A stretch of 64,000 nt of DNA from Rhizobium rhizogenes NBRC 13257 (GTDB taxonomy: Bacteria; Pseudomonadota; Alphaproteobacteria; Rhizobiales; Rhizobiaceae), in contig NZ_BAYX01000012.1 in assembly GCF_000696095.1 (NCBI RefSeq), positions 124,001 through 188,000 on the forward strand. The letters are read 5' to 3'. The notes beneath the pieces were generated by a model. The model saw nothing but the letters and a program-made list of their open reading frames with translations, was not told where the DNA came from and did no database searches. Positions 1 through 8,948 of the stretch are shown piece by piece. A program made the position numbers and the translations under genes. Numbering within the stretch: the stretch's first letter is position 1; every line of letters begins with the position of its first letter.

Positions 1-376
1 CGCCGTTCGATATCAGCGTGAGCCCAGTGCGCCCCACGATTCTCTTTGCAACTTCCAGCGCAGTTGTGCCGGCGTCCAGAAGAACCGCGTCTCCGTCCAC
101 GATCATTGCCGCAGCAGCGGCGGCAATCGCCGCCTTTTCCGGCTGGCGAGACACGGCGCGAGCCGCATGGGTGGAATCCTGCCCAACCTGATTGATGCTG
201 ACTGCGCCACCATGGGTTCTACGCAGCAGCCCGGCAGCTTCGAGCTCACCCAGGTCACGACGGGCGGTCGCCACCGATATCTGGAAGCGTTCCGTCAGCG
301 TACCGATGGCGAGGAACTGCTCCTCGCGCAACAACTCGACGATCCTTCCTTGGCGATCCTGGGCATTATTGAGCAC
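1..376 (-). CDS. DeoR/GlpR-family transcriptional repressor, N-terminal part (runs off the window)
   Basis: The reverse strand encodes the first 125 residues of a DeoR-type regulator of sugar or opine catabolism. The GTG start at 374-376 is preceded by GGGAGG at the right distance. An N-terminal winged helix-turn-helix (LTERFQISVATARRDLGELE) is followed by the RRTHGGA motif that links it to the sugar-phosphate-sensing domain, and then by the phosphate-sensor start (LLDAGTTALEVA). The C-terminal two thirds lie outside the window, so the effector cannot be named. In this family the repressor usually controls a neighbouring transport or catabolism operon, which here would lie to the left. Confidence 0.85.
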   Translation of the reverse strand, partial: MLNNAQDRQGRIVELLREEQFLAIGTLTERFQISVATARRDLGELEAAGLLRRTHGGAVSINQVGQDSTHAARAVSRQPEKAAIAAAAAAMIVDGDAVLLDAGTTALEVAKRIVGRTGLTLISNG

Positions 377-1052
377 CGGCAACCTCCCTATTGACAGATG
401 CGTGATCTATATCGATCACCGTTATGAGCGAAACAGATCGTAGTCAAATGAAGAATTCATGACACTACAGTCCGCAAAGCCAGTTTTTCTGCGACTAGCA
501 TAAGTGCTCGCAACTAACTCGAGCTCTGATCCCCTGCCACCCTATTGTTTGTTTGATCGATATCGCTCATACGGTGACCCGGAGGCAGACGGCAGGTTAA
601 GACAGGAGGAAAGTCTTGGACAATCGCGCATTTGAGCGGCGTCGCGAACAGCTCACGCGCCGCAATCTCTCTGGCTTCCAGGAACCTTCAAACCCGCCCG
701 ACAAGCGCTTCATCCTGTCTGCGAGGCGGCGCGGGCAGGATGCCGGTGGGCAGCAATCCTCCCTGCTTTGCCCACCGGCTGGTTTCTCAAAATATCGGGA
801 TCTCTAGTCATCTTGACGTTTTGACGGACAGGAGTCCGCGTCCGATGGTGCAGATCCTACTCCGCACCGCTCGCTGTAAGCACGGGCCAGCGCCATAGCC
901 GCCCCCCTTGCTATCGAGCGGTTCGGCCTCGAGGAGGGCCGGTTCGTCCGGCGTGGAAACTAGACAAAAGATGGACCTGGAAGGTATGGGCTTCGTTCAG
1001 GCCGAGCCGACCCGCTGATCAGCCGAAATGGCGCTACGATTGCATAAAGACA
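377..1052. other. Gene-poor stretch with a short ORF and decayed sequence
   Basis: About 680 bases with no convincing gene. A TTG-started 63-codon frame at 616-807 (+) has a strong AGGAGG 8 bases upstream, but its product is rich in Arg and low-complexity and matches nothing I recognise. It may be a leader, or the 5' end of a gene whose remainder was lost. Bases 880-1015 look like scrambled coding remnants with stops in all frames. Confidence 0.4.
742..779. repeat. Perfect 11-bp inverted repeat (hairpin)
   Basis: GCCGGTGGGCA at 742-752 pairs perfectly with TGCCCACCGGC at 769-779 across a 16-base loop. It lies inside the short 616-807 frame and has no U-run after it, so it is either a transcript hairpin or a remnant. 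Seen directly in the sequence; function unknown. Confidence 0.5.
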
Positions 1053-1517
1053 TCATTGATGTAAGGCCGGATAATGATTGCGGACTGTTATGTCCTCGGG
1101 CAACCGACGACGCAGAGCGGTCATCTCAGCCGGCAGCAGGACCACGCTTTCCTGCTCGTTCGGGTCGGTGCGGGCGATGACCGCTGGCGCCGGCCGGTCG
1201 CTGAGATTGGCGGGAAGATGCGGGACGCCGGCCGGGATATAGAACATCTCGCCCTCGCGAACGATGACGTGTTCTTCCAGCTCGTCGCCGAACCAGCAAT
1301 GCGTCTCGCCGGAAATCGTATAGATCGCCGTCTCGTGCGAGGCGTGAAGATGCGCCTTGGCACGAGCACCCGGCGGTATCGTCAGGAGATGCATGCAGAT
1401 CCCCGTCGAGCCCACTGTCTCGGCGGCAATCCCTTCAAAATAGCTGAAGCCCTGTTTTCCGGAATAGGCGCTGCGGGGCCGCACGACACGGCAGGTGGGC
1501 TTCGATGGAACACTCAT
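1053..1517 (-). CDS. Small single-domain cupin protein
   Basis: A 154-residue beta-barrel protein of the cupin superfamily. Both signature motifs are complete. Motif 1 is G-x5-H-x-H-x3-E-x6-G (the HLH of KAHLHASHE, with metal ligands). Motif 2 is GEMFYIPAGVPHLPAN, giving the third His and the conserved PAG and Asn. A divalent metal in a mononuclear site is therefore expected. The start was chosen at an ATG preceded by AGGGGAGC; a longer frame begins 22 codons upstream without a ribosome site. Such proteins are often dioxygenase-like, isomerase-like or sugar-binding accessories; the substrate cannot be read from sequence. It lies downstream of virE3 on the same strand, about 250 bases away, and has no visible vir box of its own. 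Confidence 0.8.
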   Translation of the reverse strand: MSVPSKPTCRVVRPRSAYSGKQGFSYFEGIAAETVGSTGICMHLLTIPPGARAKAHLHASHETAIYTISGETHCWFGDELEEHVIVREGEMFYIPAGVPHLPANLSDRPAPAVIARTDPNEQESVVLLPAEMTALRRRLPEDITVRNHYPALHQ

Positions 1518-1770
1518 GGCATTGCTCCCCTGGATCTGGTGGCCCAATACAAGTGCATCGCGGGCGGCGCAAAAATTTCTCACCGAGTCGCCTGCGATGC
1601 GTCGAAGTCCTGCAGCGGGATGTCACTGAAGCGATTGCGTTTCATCACGATGTCCTACGCTCTCAACTATTTCTCGAGCATCGCTTCAAAGTGGCGTGTT
1701 CCGCATGGCTTGGTCTGTTTCAATCAAGCCAATGGGTAGATGCCAGATGTATGTGAACGGTATATCTATT

Positions 1771-3825
1771 CTAAAGTGAAAGCCCTCCTGACATGGAGCG
1801 CTCTCGGCTCCGTGAGCTTTCCAAAACCCTCGATCGCTCGTTATCCGCCTTCGGCAAAGGACCCGGTAATGGAACACCAAGCAATTCATTCAGTAAGGCT
1901 TGCTGTTCCGAATCTGTCAAATGGTCGCGTTGCGTCGAAAGTTCTGGCCGGCCTTCTGAGACGTGCGACAAGCCCGGTTCGCCAAACAATGACTGCGGAT
2001 CAAAGCGCTCGCTTATTGTATTGGTTGAATGATCGCGTTCCAAAGGCCCTTGAAAATGTTCATCGACTACACTCCTCGGCACTGAACTCGTTCGCACCAG
2101 ACTGTCTCCGGAAGCTTCACGGAAGCTGTCCTCAATGCGCCCGCCTGGTGCGGCATGTACTTCCAACGGCGGCGGGACTGGTACACTATGCAGGAAACTC
2201 AAGAGGTCTTGGTCGTTTGGATCCGACTGATGATTATTGATCGGGGATAAAGACACCGGCGGTGGTTGGGAATTCGTTCTATCGACCGAGAATTTCTGAT
2301 CGGCGGATGGGTTTAGCGAGGCCTTCCGCGAGCCTAACATCCTTGTTCTTTCCGGGGATCCCGGAAACGACATCTCTGTTATTGGCCGGTTTGACCGGAA
2401 GAGATGTCCCGGCCTCTCACTGAGGTTTTTTTCTTCTTGCATTTCCCTTTCATTATCACGCTGGAGATTGATGGCCAGTGGCTCTTTGTACGACTTAGCC
2501 CCTTCCGCTCGAAAAGCTGGATCTGAGAGACGCACATTTGACAACGGAGGTGGTGTTTGAGAATTGACCTGTCGCTCTGAGTTCGGTTGGCGAAACAAGG
2601 GTGACGTTTGTACAACGGCATCAATTGGTTGGCCTTGTGCAGGCACAACCTTAGTTTCGGCCTCGTCACGACGGCCGCCTCCAACAAAACTGACCGGATA
2701 CGACTGCGGCGCTAAATGCACATTTGCCGCCTCCCGTAGAGGCGATATGGGGATAACTGCGCGCTTCTGCCAAGCCTTCCTATGCTCAACGGATTCCAAA
2801 TCGCGCAGCTTCTGAGCGTCATGTTCTTGTTCACTTAGCGCCGTCAGTTTGCGACGAACCGTCACGCCAAGTATCTTTTTTGAGACTTTTTTGACATCAG
2901 CGTTCAAATACGCTGTTTCACTCTTGTAGATCTTACCGAAGGTATGCTTGGTGCTCTTCAATTGCCCGCTGGCATCATCGTAAACGGCCGATCGCTTATT
3001 GAAGAGCCGGCGGTGACTTGATATATCCCGGCCAAGTTCGTTGCCCTCCTTGTCTAGGAGGGAGCTATAAGATTTGCTGAATGCGCCACCAAGTTTTCGA
3101 ATCGTCGTCCGAGAAGTTTGACGGTCCGCGGCTCTCGTTAAATTCTTCGAAAATCCGAGACGTTTGCTGCCGACGAGCTCGAGGTTGCCTTTGTCGTCCC
3201 GCTCAAAAATTTCCTGCTTGGAACCTTTTTGACGGGTTAGTTCACGAAAGACCCGGTTTTCCGGTCCGCTCCGATAGGGTGCGCTCACCTTCTCGGAAAT
3301 CGGTTGAAAAAGCCTATTTCGGTTGACATGCCGCGTACGGATCAGCAGGCCATTTTCGTCTCGTTCCCATTTTTCCTCAAAGCGTCCGTGTTTGTATTTC
3401 ACAAGCTTCGCGCGAAGTGTACCGTCCTCGGCATAGAGATGGCTGCTAACGCTTCTCCAGGTCTTCTTTTCGTGGAGACCCAAGTAAATATCGCCGGTTT
3501 CTGCGTTACGCTTCAGAACTTTCTTCGTTTTTCTTAGTATACCATGCTCGCGCGTTAATTCTTCTGGGCTGTCGACCCGAAGCCGTTTATTTCCAAGCAT
3601 TTTATAACTTATTTCGCCTCGAAAGCCGGCGTCCAGCTTGTCGATTATCTGCATATCGGCGGCATATTTTCGCTTCTGGTCCGGGGTTTCGAACCGGGCT
3701 AGCGTCCTTGTTGCCTCCTCTTCAGTAAGTAATGCCTTACGCGTTTGCTCAGAAAGCCGCTTAGCAGAACGGCGCATGTCAGCCGTAAGCGACTTCGCGA
3801 CACTTTTTTTCGTCGTGTCGACCAT
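1771..3825 (-). CDS. virE3: VirE3, translocated effector
   Basis: A 684-residue host-translocated effector, close to the roughly 670 residues of known VirE3. In the family VirE3 enters the plant nucleus, helps nuclear import of VirE2-coated T-DNA in the manner of the host factor VIP1, and acts as a transcriptional activator. The N-terminal half is highly basic with repeated units around RDENG/GDIYLGLHEKKTW/FERDDKGN, and contains clusters such as KKTKKVLKR and NKRLRVDSPEE that serve as nuclear localisation signals. The C-terminal half is acidic, Ser/Pro-rich and disordered-looking. It ends RSRERSMSGGLSL, with the R-x-R pattern recognised by VirD4. It is the last gene of the virE1-E2-E3 operon, 65 bases after virE2. 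Confidence 0.95.
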   Translation of the reverse strand: MVDTTKKSVAKSLTADMRRSAKRLSEQTRKALLTEEEATRTLARFETPDQKRKYAADMQIIDKLDAGFRGEISYKMLGNKRLRVDSPEELTREHGILRKTKKVLKRNAETGDIYLGLHEKKTWRSVSSHLYAEDGTLRAKLVKYKHGRFEEKWERDENGLLIRTRHVNRNRLFQPISEKVSAPYRSGPENRVFRELTRQKGSKQEIFERDDKGNLELVGSKRLGFSKNLTRAADRQTSRTTIRKLGGAFSKSYSSLLDKEGNELGRDISSHRRLFNKRSAVYDDASGQLKSTKHTFGKIYKSETAYLNADVKKVSKKILGVTVRRKLTALSEQEHDAQKLRDLESVEHRKAWQKRAVIPISPLREAANVHLAPQSYPVSFVGGGRRDEAETKVVPAQGQPIDAVVQTSPLFRQPNSERQVNSQTPPPLSNVRLSDPAFRAEGAKSYKEPLAINLQRDNEREMQEEKNLSERPGHLFRSNRPITEMSFPGSPERTRMLGSRKASLNPSADQKFSVDRTNSQPPPVSLSPINNHQSDPNDQDLLSFLHSVPVPPPLEVHAAPGGRIEDSFREASGDSLVRTSSVPRSVVDEHFQGPLERDHSTNTISERFDPQSLFGEPGLSHVSEGRPELSTQRDHLTDSEQQALLNELLGVPLPGPLPKADNERSRVLESSRSRERSMSGGLSL

Positions 3826-3890
3826 TGTTGAACCCTTTCATTGGCATGTTTGAACTAGTGGGCTTCGTCACTGACGTGCTAGCAGGAAAC

Positions 3891-5561
3891 CTACAGACTG
3901 TTTACGGTTGGACCACGCGGCCGGCTTTCGTAACTCCGCCGGCTGTCACTGATGGGTGGCAATGCTGGCTCTGGCCGGACAAAAGCACGTGAATATCTAT
4001 CGGACGGTTCAGCGAGAAGCTGCGCTGCGTCGTTCGGCAATTTCATCATCAGGCGCTCATATTCCGCAACACTAGTGTAAGTGCCAGTTCTCTGACCCTT
4101 TTCATTGCGATCCGCTATCAGGACATCTTTTTGAGACAGTTGTTGCAATTTTTCCGAAGACAAATCTCGAACGTCACGTAAGTTCGGGCCCTCTGCAACA
4201 ATAACCGCTGCCTGTGCGTCAAACTGCTCAAACTTGATACTATTCGCATGACTTTGCCGACCCATCGACACGGGCAGACCAACTCGATCCATCAGCTGGG
4301 TAAAGTGTTCCGGGTCGGAATACTCCAGTCTGGGAGGTGACATATAACGGTTTCCGTCGCGAGCAAGGACCTGAACGCGATCCCACAACTTTCCCTCTTT
4401 CAAGGCTTGCGCCCAAGGGGAACTGGGCATGTTTTGCAATAGGTAGTCAGCGCTTACATGACGATCGCGAGTCATCCCTCCCTGCCCATCTGGCTGCCTT
4501 CCCATATTCACAGTCGCAGCCGGAAATTGCCTGTTGTGAGCTCTGTTCTCGCCGGCGAACTCTGCGAAACGGATATCCGCACTGCCTCGCTCCCATGATT
4601 CCAAATATTTGGAGTCATGCATAATGCCAGACTTGGATTTCAGCTTGATCTCGGTATCACTGCCGTACTTATTTTTGATGGCGCGTTCGAATTCCTCAAA
4701 TCGCTTGTTAGCGTAAGCGTCGCCGGCAAACCTATACGAGAAATGTATATCATTCTGCGGGGTCTTGATTAAAATATCGGGCAACAGAGAACCAGCTTGA
4801 AACTCGTGCTCGTAGCGCTTTTGAATTTCTCTGCGCCCATATTTCTCTGTTTGTATGTATCTATCCTCGGGCCTCAACTTATAATTTCGATCGAGCTTGA
4901 TATTCTTGTCTGTTTGATAAAAAATTTCTGTGCCGGTGATACCCATCTCCGCGTGAGCTCGGTTCCAGACTTCCAACTTGTATTGAAAACGCGGTTTGCT
5001 CCGTTCTTTTGGCTCCAGCTTATGCAAGCTTGCAGCCAATTGTTCGGGAACATCAATCTTGTCGAATGCGAGGGGTGGGGGATAGTAGTTGCCGACCCCG
5101 TCCCTATAGAGCCGGCAGCTCGCATTGAATTCCGCCTTGGTGGGCAGATGATCGAGGTTACCTTTAACAGTACCTGCGAAGCTGTCTTGTCCGGTTTGCC
5201 GCACAAGAATATACTCGTCTGGGCGCCGATCATGGCCTGGTAAAGCCATATTCGCGAACAAGCTGGATAACTCATTTTCAACCCCAGACCGATTGTCATG
5301 GGCGCTGCTAAAAACATGGCTTGACTGAGAGCCGAGCAACTCCGCATCCAGGTGAGAGTTGATATCTTCCGTGTGGGTGGGGCTCCCGTGGATGTCGTGT
5401 GTGAGAATTTCGTAGCTGCCCGTCATCTCAATATCGGAAGTCGTGTTTGAATTCACGCCCGCTGTCCTCTGGCGCTTTAGATCGGCGACACCAGCATTTT
5501 TGACGTCGTGCTCGCCAGTCACATTGATATATTCATCGTTGCCGTCGGCCTTCGGATTCAT
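3891..5561 (-). CDS. virE2: VirE2, single-stranded DNA-binding T-strand coat protein and effector
   Basis: A 556-residue protein, slightly longer than octopine/nopaline VirE2 (about 530-550). VirE2 is exported into the plant cell independently of DNA, coats the T-strand cooperatively and directs it to the nucleus. The family core is present (for example VGNYYPPPLAFDKIDVPEQL and LWDRVQVLARDGNRYMSPP), and the protein ends in the conserved secretion tail with RPRGPTVNSL. The extra length lies mainly in the N-terminal 110 residues, which are acidic and variable. It lies directly downstream of the chaperone gene virE1 (13-base gap), so the two are co-translated. Presence of virE2 rules out a GALLS-type replacement here. 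Confidence 0.97.
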   Translation of the reverse strand: MNPKADGNDEYINVTGEHDVKNAGVADLKRQRTAGVNSNTTSDIEMTGSYEILTHDIHGSPTHTEDINSHLDAELLGSQSSHVFSSAHDNRSGVENELSSLFANMALPGHDRRPDEYILVRQTGQDSFAGTVKGNLDHLPTKAEFNASCRLYRDGVGNYYPPPLAFDKIDVPEQLAASLHKLEPKERSKPRFQYKLEVWNRAHAEMGITGTEIFYQTDKNIKLDRNYKLRPEDRYIQTEKYGRREIQKRYEHEFQAGSLLPDILIKTPQNDIHFSYRFAGDAYANKRFEEFERAIKNKYGSDTEIKLKSKSGIMHDSKYLESWERGSADIRFAEFAGENRAHNRQFPAATVNMGRQPDGQGGMTRDRHVSADYLLQNMPSSPWAQALKEGKLWDRVQVLARDGNRYMSPPRLEYSDPEHFTQLMDRVGLPVSMGRQSHANSIKFEQFDAQAAVIVAEGPNLRDVRDLSSEKLQQLSQKDVLIADRNEKGQRTGTYTSVAEYERLMMKLPNDAAQLLAEPSDRYSRAFVRPEPALPPISDSRRSYESRPRGPTVNSL

Positions 5562-5574
5562 CGTCTAACTCCTT

Positions 5575-5766
5575 TTAGCCAGCTAGGTTCTCTTCCGGGA
5601 GCGGGCAGTGAAGGACAAAATTCTCCAGTTCGATCATTTCGAGATCCAAACTCGTAAAACCATTCGGCTGGTGATTGTTGCTCAACTCCTCTGTGTGAAT
5701 TTCTTGCGGCTCCTCAACCGCCAAGACAGGCCTGTTTTTATTCGCATTTAGTTTGATGATTGCCAT
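5575..5766 (-). CDS. virE1: VirE1, VirE2-specific secretion chaperone
   Basis: A 63-residue acidic protein matching the size (about 65) and character of VirE1. In the family it wraps the VirE2 surface as an amphipathic helix, prevents VirE2 aggregation and premature ssDNA binding, and keeps it export-competent. The C-terminal helix region (SLDLEMIELENFVLHCPLPEE, split by eye) is the VirE2-binding part. AGGAG lies just before the ATG. First gene of the virE operon. Confidence 0.93.
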   Translation of the reverse strand: MAIIKLNANKNRPVLAVEEPQEIHTEELSNNHQPNGFTSLDLEMIELENFVLHCPLPEENLAG

Positions 5767-6197
5767 ATCGTTGTTTCTCCTACAGAAATTACGACGTTCC
5801 TAGCGCCTGCCGCTCCGGGCCTAAGCCCAACCTAAAAACATCGGACGGAAATTCATGAGCGCAAATTAGAGCTTTCTCCATCTTCACGGTCCCAAATGGC
5901 CTGGTGCGAGGCTGTTCCGGTACGCAGTTTCCATCTCGCTTCTTCAACCAAGTGTCCCTTAAAGTAAGTCACACCCTGAGATTGTCGGATTGTCTGCCAA
6001 GTGAACTTGACTATCGGCGGCAAGCGGTTCAGACGAAAGCCAGCTTGGGACGCAAGCGGTCCAATCAACATCAACCGTGCACAGTATTTCCAGACTCTTG
6101 CAACGGCAGTCTCTCTTCGGGCACAATCTAGACTCCGAATAGAAATGAGTTTGTGTTGAACCTACCATCCGAGCCTCAGTCATTAAACGAATATCGC
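5767..6197 (-). other. Long untranslated leader of virE, possible small ORF
   Basis: About 430 bases separate virE1 from the candidate vir box. Two overlapping small reverse-strand frames occur: 5959-6204 (81 codons) and 5853-6074 (73 codons). The second contains protein-like text around KFTWQTIRQSQGVTYFKGHL. Neither has a clear ribosome site. I recall a small gene called virE0 being annotated at this place in some Ti plasmids, so one of these frames, perhaps frameshifted, may be its relic. I cannot verify that from the sequence. Confidence 0.3.
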
Positions 6198-6209
6198 GTT
6201 TCATATGTA
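6198..6209 (-). promoter_or_regulatory. Candidate vir box upstream of virE
   Basis: Read on the minus strand this is TACATATGAAAC, matching 10 of 12 positions of the VirG-binding consensus TNCAATTGAAAY. It faces the virE operon and is also near the 3' end of virD5. It is the best match in the 570-base virD5-virE1 gap. Confidence 0.55.
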
Positions 6210-6342
6210 ACTCTCGCTAAATCACGGAGTTAGCGCGACTTTTTCAAAGAAGGCCGCAGGAGAAAGTGGCCGAGTAAACGGTGCCCCTGTGAATGATAGT
6301 CTGTCGGAATGCCACAATGAATTGTCATTCTGGATCCTACCG

Positions 6343-8841
6343 TCAGCGTTCACGGTGCTCCGCACGGCCTCGATCCCGCGGATCATAGACTCTTCGCTCG
6401 TCGTGCGGGATGGTATTGTCGTCCTTCGCGCTCGACGATTGAGCTTTCGAAGGTGACGCGCCTATCAAACCGGCGGTCCGGTCCAACGCAGAAACAAGGG
6501 CGGTTTTTTTCTTCCGCATACCAAGTGGTTTGGCGTCCAGATTCTTCTTGACGTCATATAGAGCCAAAAACTCCCGGTATACTTGCTGCTCACGCTCGAG
6601 AGTTGGCCATCTTCCGGTCAATGCGGTCTCTCGGGCAAGCACAGCTTCTGTTTGCCCACGGGGTCCAAGGTGCAGCAATTGAGGGGCTTGCTCTTTGCTG
6701 GGGGGTGAAAGGACAGGATCACGGCTCACCGTATAGTTATAGCTAGTTGTCGCGACCTGAATTGGCATGGTGACTCCATTGGGCGATTCACTTTGCAAAC
6801 CATCGTTAGCGAGTTGATGCGCGTAGCCTAGCTGGTTCAACTGATACCCATTTGAAGCGGTCGCACCCTCCGCAGACGCAACAGGGTCCGACAGAGTTGC
6901 CCTTTGGTCTGAGCGATAGCTTGCATCATCTGGCCATCCGCGCCCAATCAGTCCGGTCCGTCTCCTGCCAGTGCCAACATGTTGGCGATGAAGCTCCTTG
7001 CATTCGAGGTAGGCAGGCATCGGCCTTTCCAGCCGCCGGCCCTCTTTTGTCGCCCGCAGGGTATTGTGGACAACCTTGAATCCGAAAATATGCTCCGACT
7101 CGTACTTCCCGGTCTCGGTCGCGAGCCGCGCTCGTTCATTTTTCCGACTTCCATAAGTACCAATATTGTCATTTCTCGAGCGCACGGCTTTTTCTGGCTG
7201 AGGGGATTGTATCGTCAAACAACCTTCATCGGACGACAATCCATTCGCGCTGGAAATCGCGTCATAGGCCGTTGCTGTGGCGGCTCGGTGGCTCTTGGTG
7301 CCGAGCCGCTTTACTTTGCTCGCACCCTCGAGGCGATTACTGCCGGCGATGATCGCGGTTTGGTCTGAATCCGGTCCAGAGGACCCGAAATTTAGTGTGC
7401 GCCTTGTTTCCAATTGTGCACATGCCGGGTTTTGCACGTGAGCCGTCTCTTGTGCTGCGTCACGTGCAAGACCGGGCCGGCGCGATGCCGGTTGATTATC
7501 CAAAATGGGAAGAATGTTCCTGGCTGTGCTTGCTTCCGATGGGGGAGCAACCGCCTCGCCATCCTCAAACGGATCATGTTCATCGAGAATCCAGGCCGAT
7601 GGGTCGAGCTCTGCCAGACGCGCGTTCACCACCAGATTTTGCCACCGCGGCTGGGCTAGTTGCCTCCACCTTCCATACGCCTGACGTTCCGCATCCCCAA
7701 GCGACATTCCCTCATATACGAAGACTGAAGAAGGTATCTTCCCGATCGCCGGGTTCGAAACGGCATCGCCTTCAATAGCAGCTTGGCGTGCGTCTATGAT
7801 AAGATCTTCCCAGGTGGGTCGGTCCGGCTTGCTCCAGCGATCATGTGCAGCGCGCTCGGCTGCTCCGAGCGCAACTCCATCGTACACAAAGGCACGCAAC
7901 ACCTGCTTGCCGTTAATTGGGGCGCCGGACATGCGCCCTGACTCGTTGGAAGCAACGTCCTTGCCCCGTTCGTGTTCGCACGACATCGAAGCAGAGTGCA
8001 ATTCCGCGACGCGTGCGTCCACAACGAGGTCTTCCCATCCTGGCTGCGCGGGCTCGAGCCATTTTTCATACGCTAGCCGTTCCCCCTCCCCAAGCGGGAC
8101 GCCTTCGTACTCGAAGACCGAGCTGTCATTTGATTCGTTGAGCCAGGTAGAACTGCCGATTGCCTGAAGACGGGCGTCAACTATCAGGTCTTTCCAGGAT
8201 GGTGGTTGCGGTTTGCTCCAATTCTCATATGCTTCGCGCTCAGGTGAGCCGAGTCTCATCCCATCAAATTCAAATGGTTCAGGGAAACCGTCTTTTTTGT
8301 CAATCGAGCTCGTCCGCTTACGCTTAGGTGCATCGGATCTGAATTCCTCGTGAAGGCGACTATACTCATTCGGAATTGAAGTAGAGGTGTCTAGCTCTTC
8401 AATACGCGCGTTCACAACGAGTTCTTGCCAACTGGGCTGCCCCGGCTCCACCCATTCCTCGTAGGCACGCCGTTCCCCTCCCCCCAGAGGAACCCCCTCA
8501 TAGACAAAAACCGAAGAGGTGCTTTCTCCGACATCGAAATTCCAAGCGGAACTGTCAATCGCATTCACGCGAGCGCTCAGTATCAGGTCTTTCCAACTGG
8601 GCCTGTCCGCTCTATCCCATGTCTCATAAGCGGACTGCTCGGCAGCACCCAGTCTCATTCCCTCATAAAAGAATGGCGCAGATGAATTTGCCCGGTGATC
8701 CGTTTGGCCGTCAGATGGGGAGCTAGCAAAACGGTTCAAAGGCTCTTTGGGATGAAGGACAGGCGTAACCCCGGCGTTAACCTCGAGCGAGTATTCAGCC
8801 CACTCGGCGAATCCAATTTTCGAGCTTCCCGACGGTTTCAT
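6343..8841 (-). CDS. virD5: VirD5, translocated effector with six tandem modules
   Basis: An 832-residue protein, the usual VirD5 length (about 830-840), placed after virD4. Known VirD5 proteins are exported into plant cells, localise to the nucleus and kinetochores, and interfere with VIP1/VirF turnover and chromosome segregation. The N-terminal half contains six copies of a roughly 40-residue unit (F-x-Y-E-G-V/M-x-L-G-x-x-E-R-x-A-Y-x-x-W, then P-x-W-x-x-L-V-V-x-A-R) at about residues 56-95, 111-150, 189-228, 241-280, 317-356 and 372-411. They alternate in two subtypes, giving three pairs. A basic APKRKR cluster lies at 171-176. The tail RDRGRAEHRER is an arginine-rich type IV secretion signal. 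It follows virD4 after about 107 bases. Confidence 0.93.
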   Translation of the reverse strand: MKPSGSSKIGFAEWAEYSLEVNAGVTPVLHPKEPLNRFASSPSDGQTDHRANSSAPFFYEGMRLGAAEQSAYETWDRADRPSWKDLILSARVNAIDSSAWNFDVGESTSSVFVYEGVPLGGGERRAYEEWVEPGQPSWQELVVNARIEELDTSTSIPNEYSRLHEEFRSDAPKRKRTSSIDKKDGFPEPFEFDGMRLGSPEREAYENWSKPQPPSWKDLIVDARLQAIGSSTWLNESNDSSVFEYEGVPLGEGERLAYEKWLEPAQPGWEDLVVDARVAELHSASMSCEHERGKDVASNESGRMSGAPINGKQVLRAFVYDGVALGAAERAAHDRWSKPDRPTWEDLIIDARQAAIEGDAVSNPAIGKIPSSVFVYEGMSLGDAERQAYGRWRQLAQPRWQNLVVNARLAELDPSAWILDEHDPFEDGEAVAPPSEASTARNILPILDNQPASRRPGLARDAAQETAHVQNPACAQLETRRTLNFGSSGPDSDQTAIIAGSNRLEGASKVKRLGTKSHRAATATAYDAISSANGLSSDEGCLTIQSPQPEKAVRSRNDNIGTYGSRKNERARLATETGKYESEHIFGFKVVHNTLRATKEGRRLERPMPAYLECKELHRQHVGTGRRRTGLIGRGWPDDASYRSDQRATLSDPVASAEGATASNGYQLNQLGYAHQLANDGLQSESPNGVTMPIQVATTSYNYTVSRDPVLSPPSKEQAPQLLHLGPRGQTEAVLARETALTGRWPTLEREQQVYREFLALYDVKKNLDAKPLGMRKKKTALVSALDRTAGLIGASPSKAQSSSAKDDNTIPHDERRVYDPRDRGRAEHRER

Positions 8842-8948
8842 GGCGATATCTCATTAAACAGCAACCTTCAGCGGTAGTAATGCATTCACGAAACATAACA
8901 TCTGACGGCGCTAGCAAGACTCGATCCGATGCGGCGTCACAACGATCT

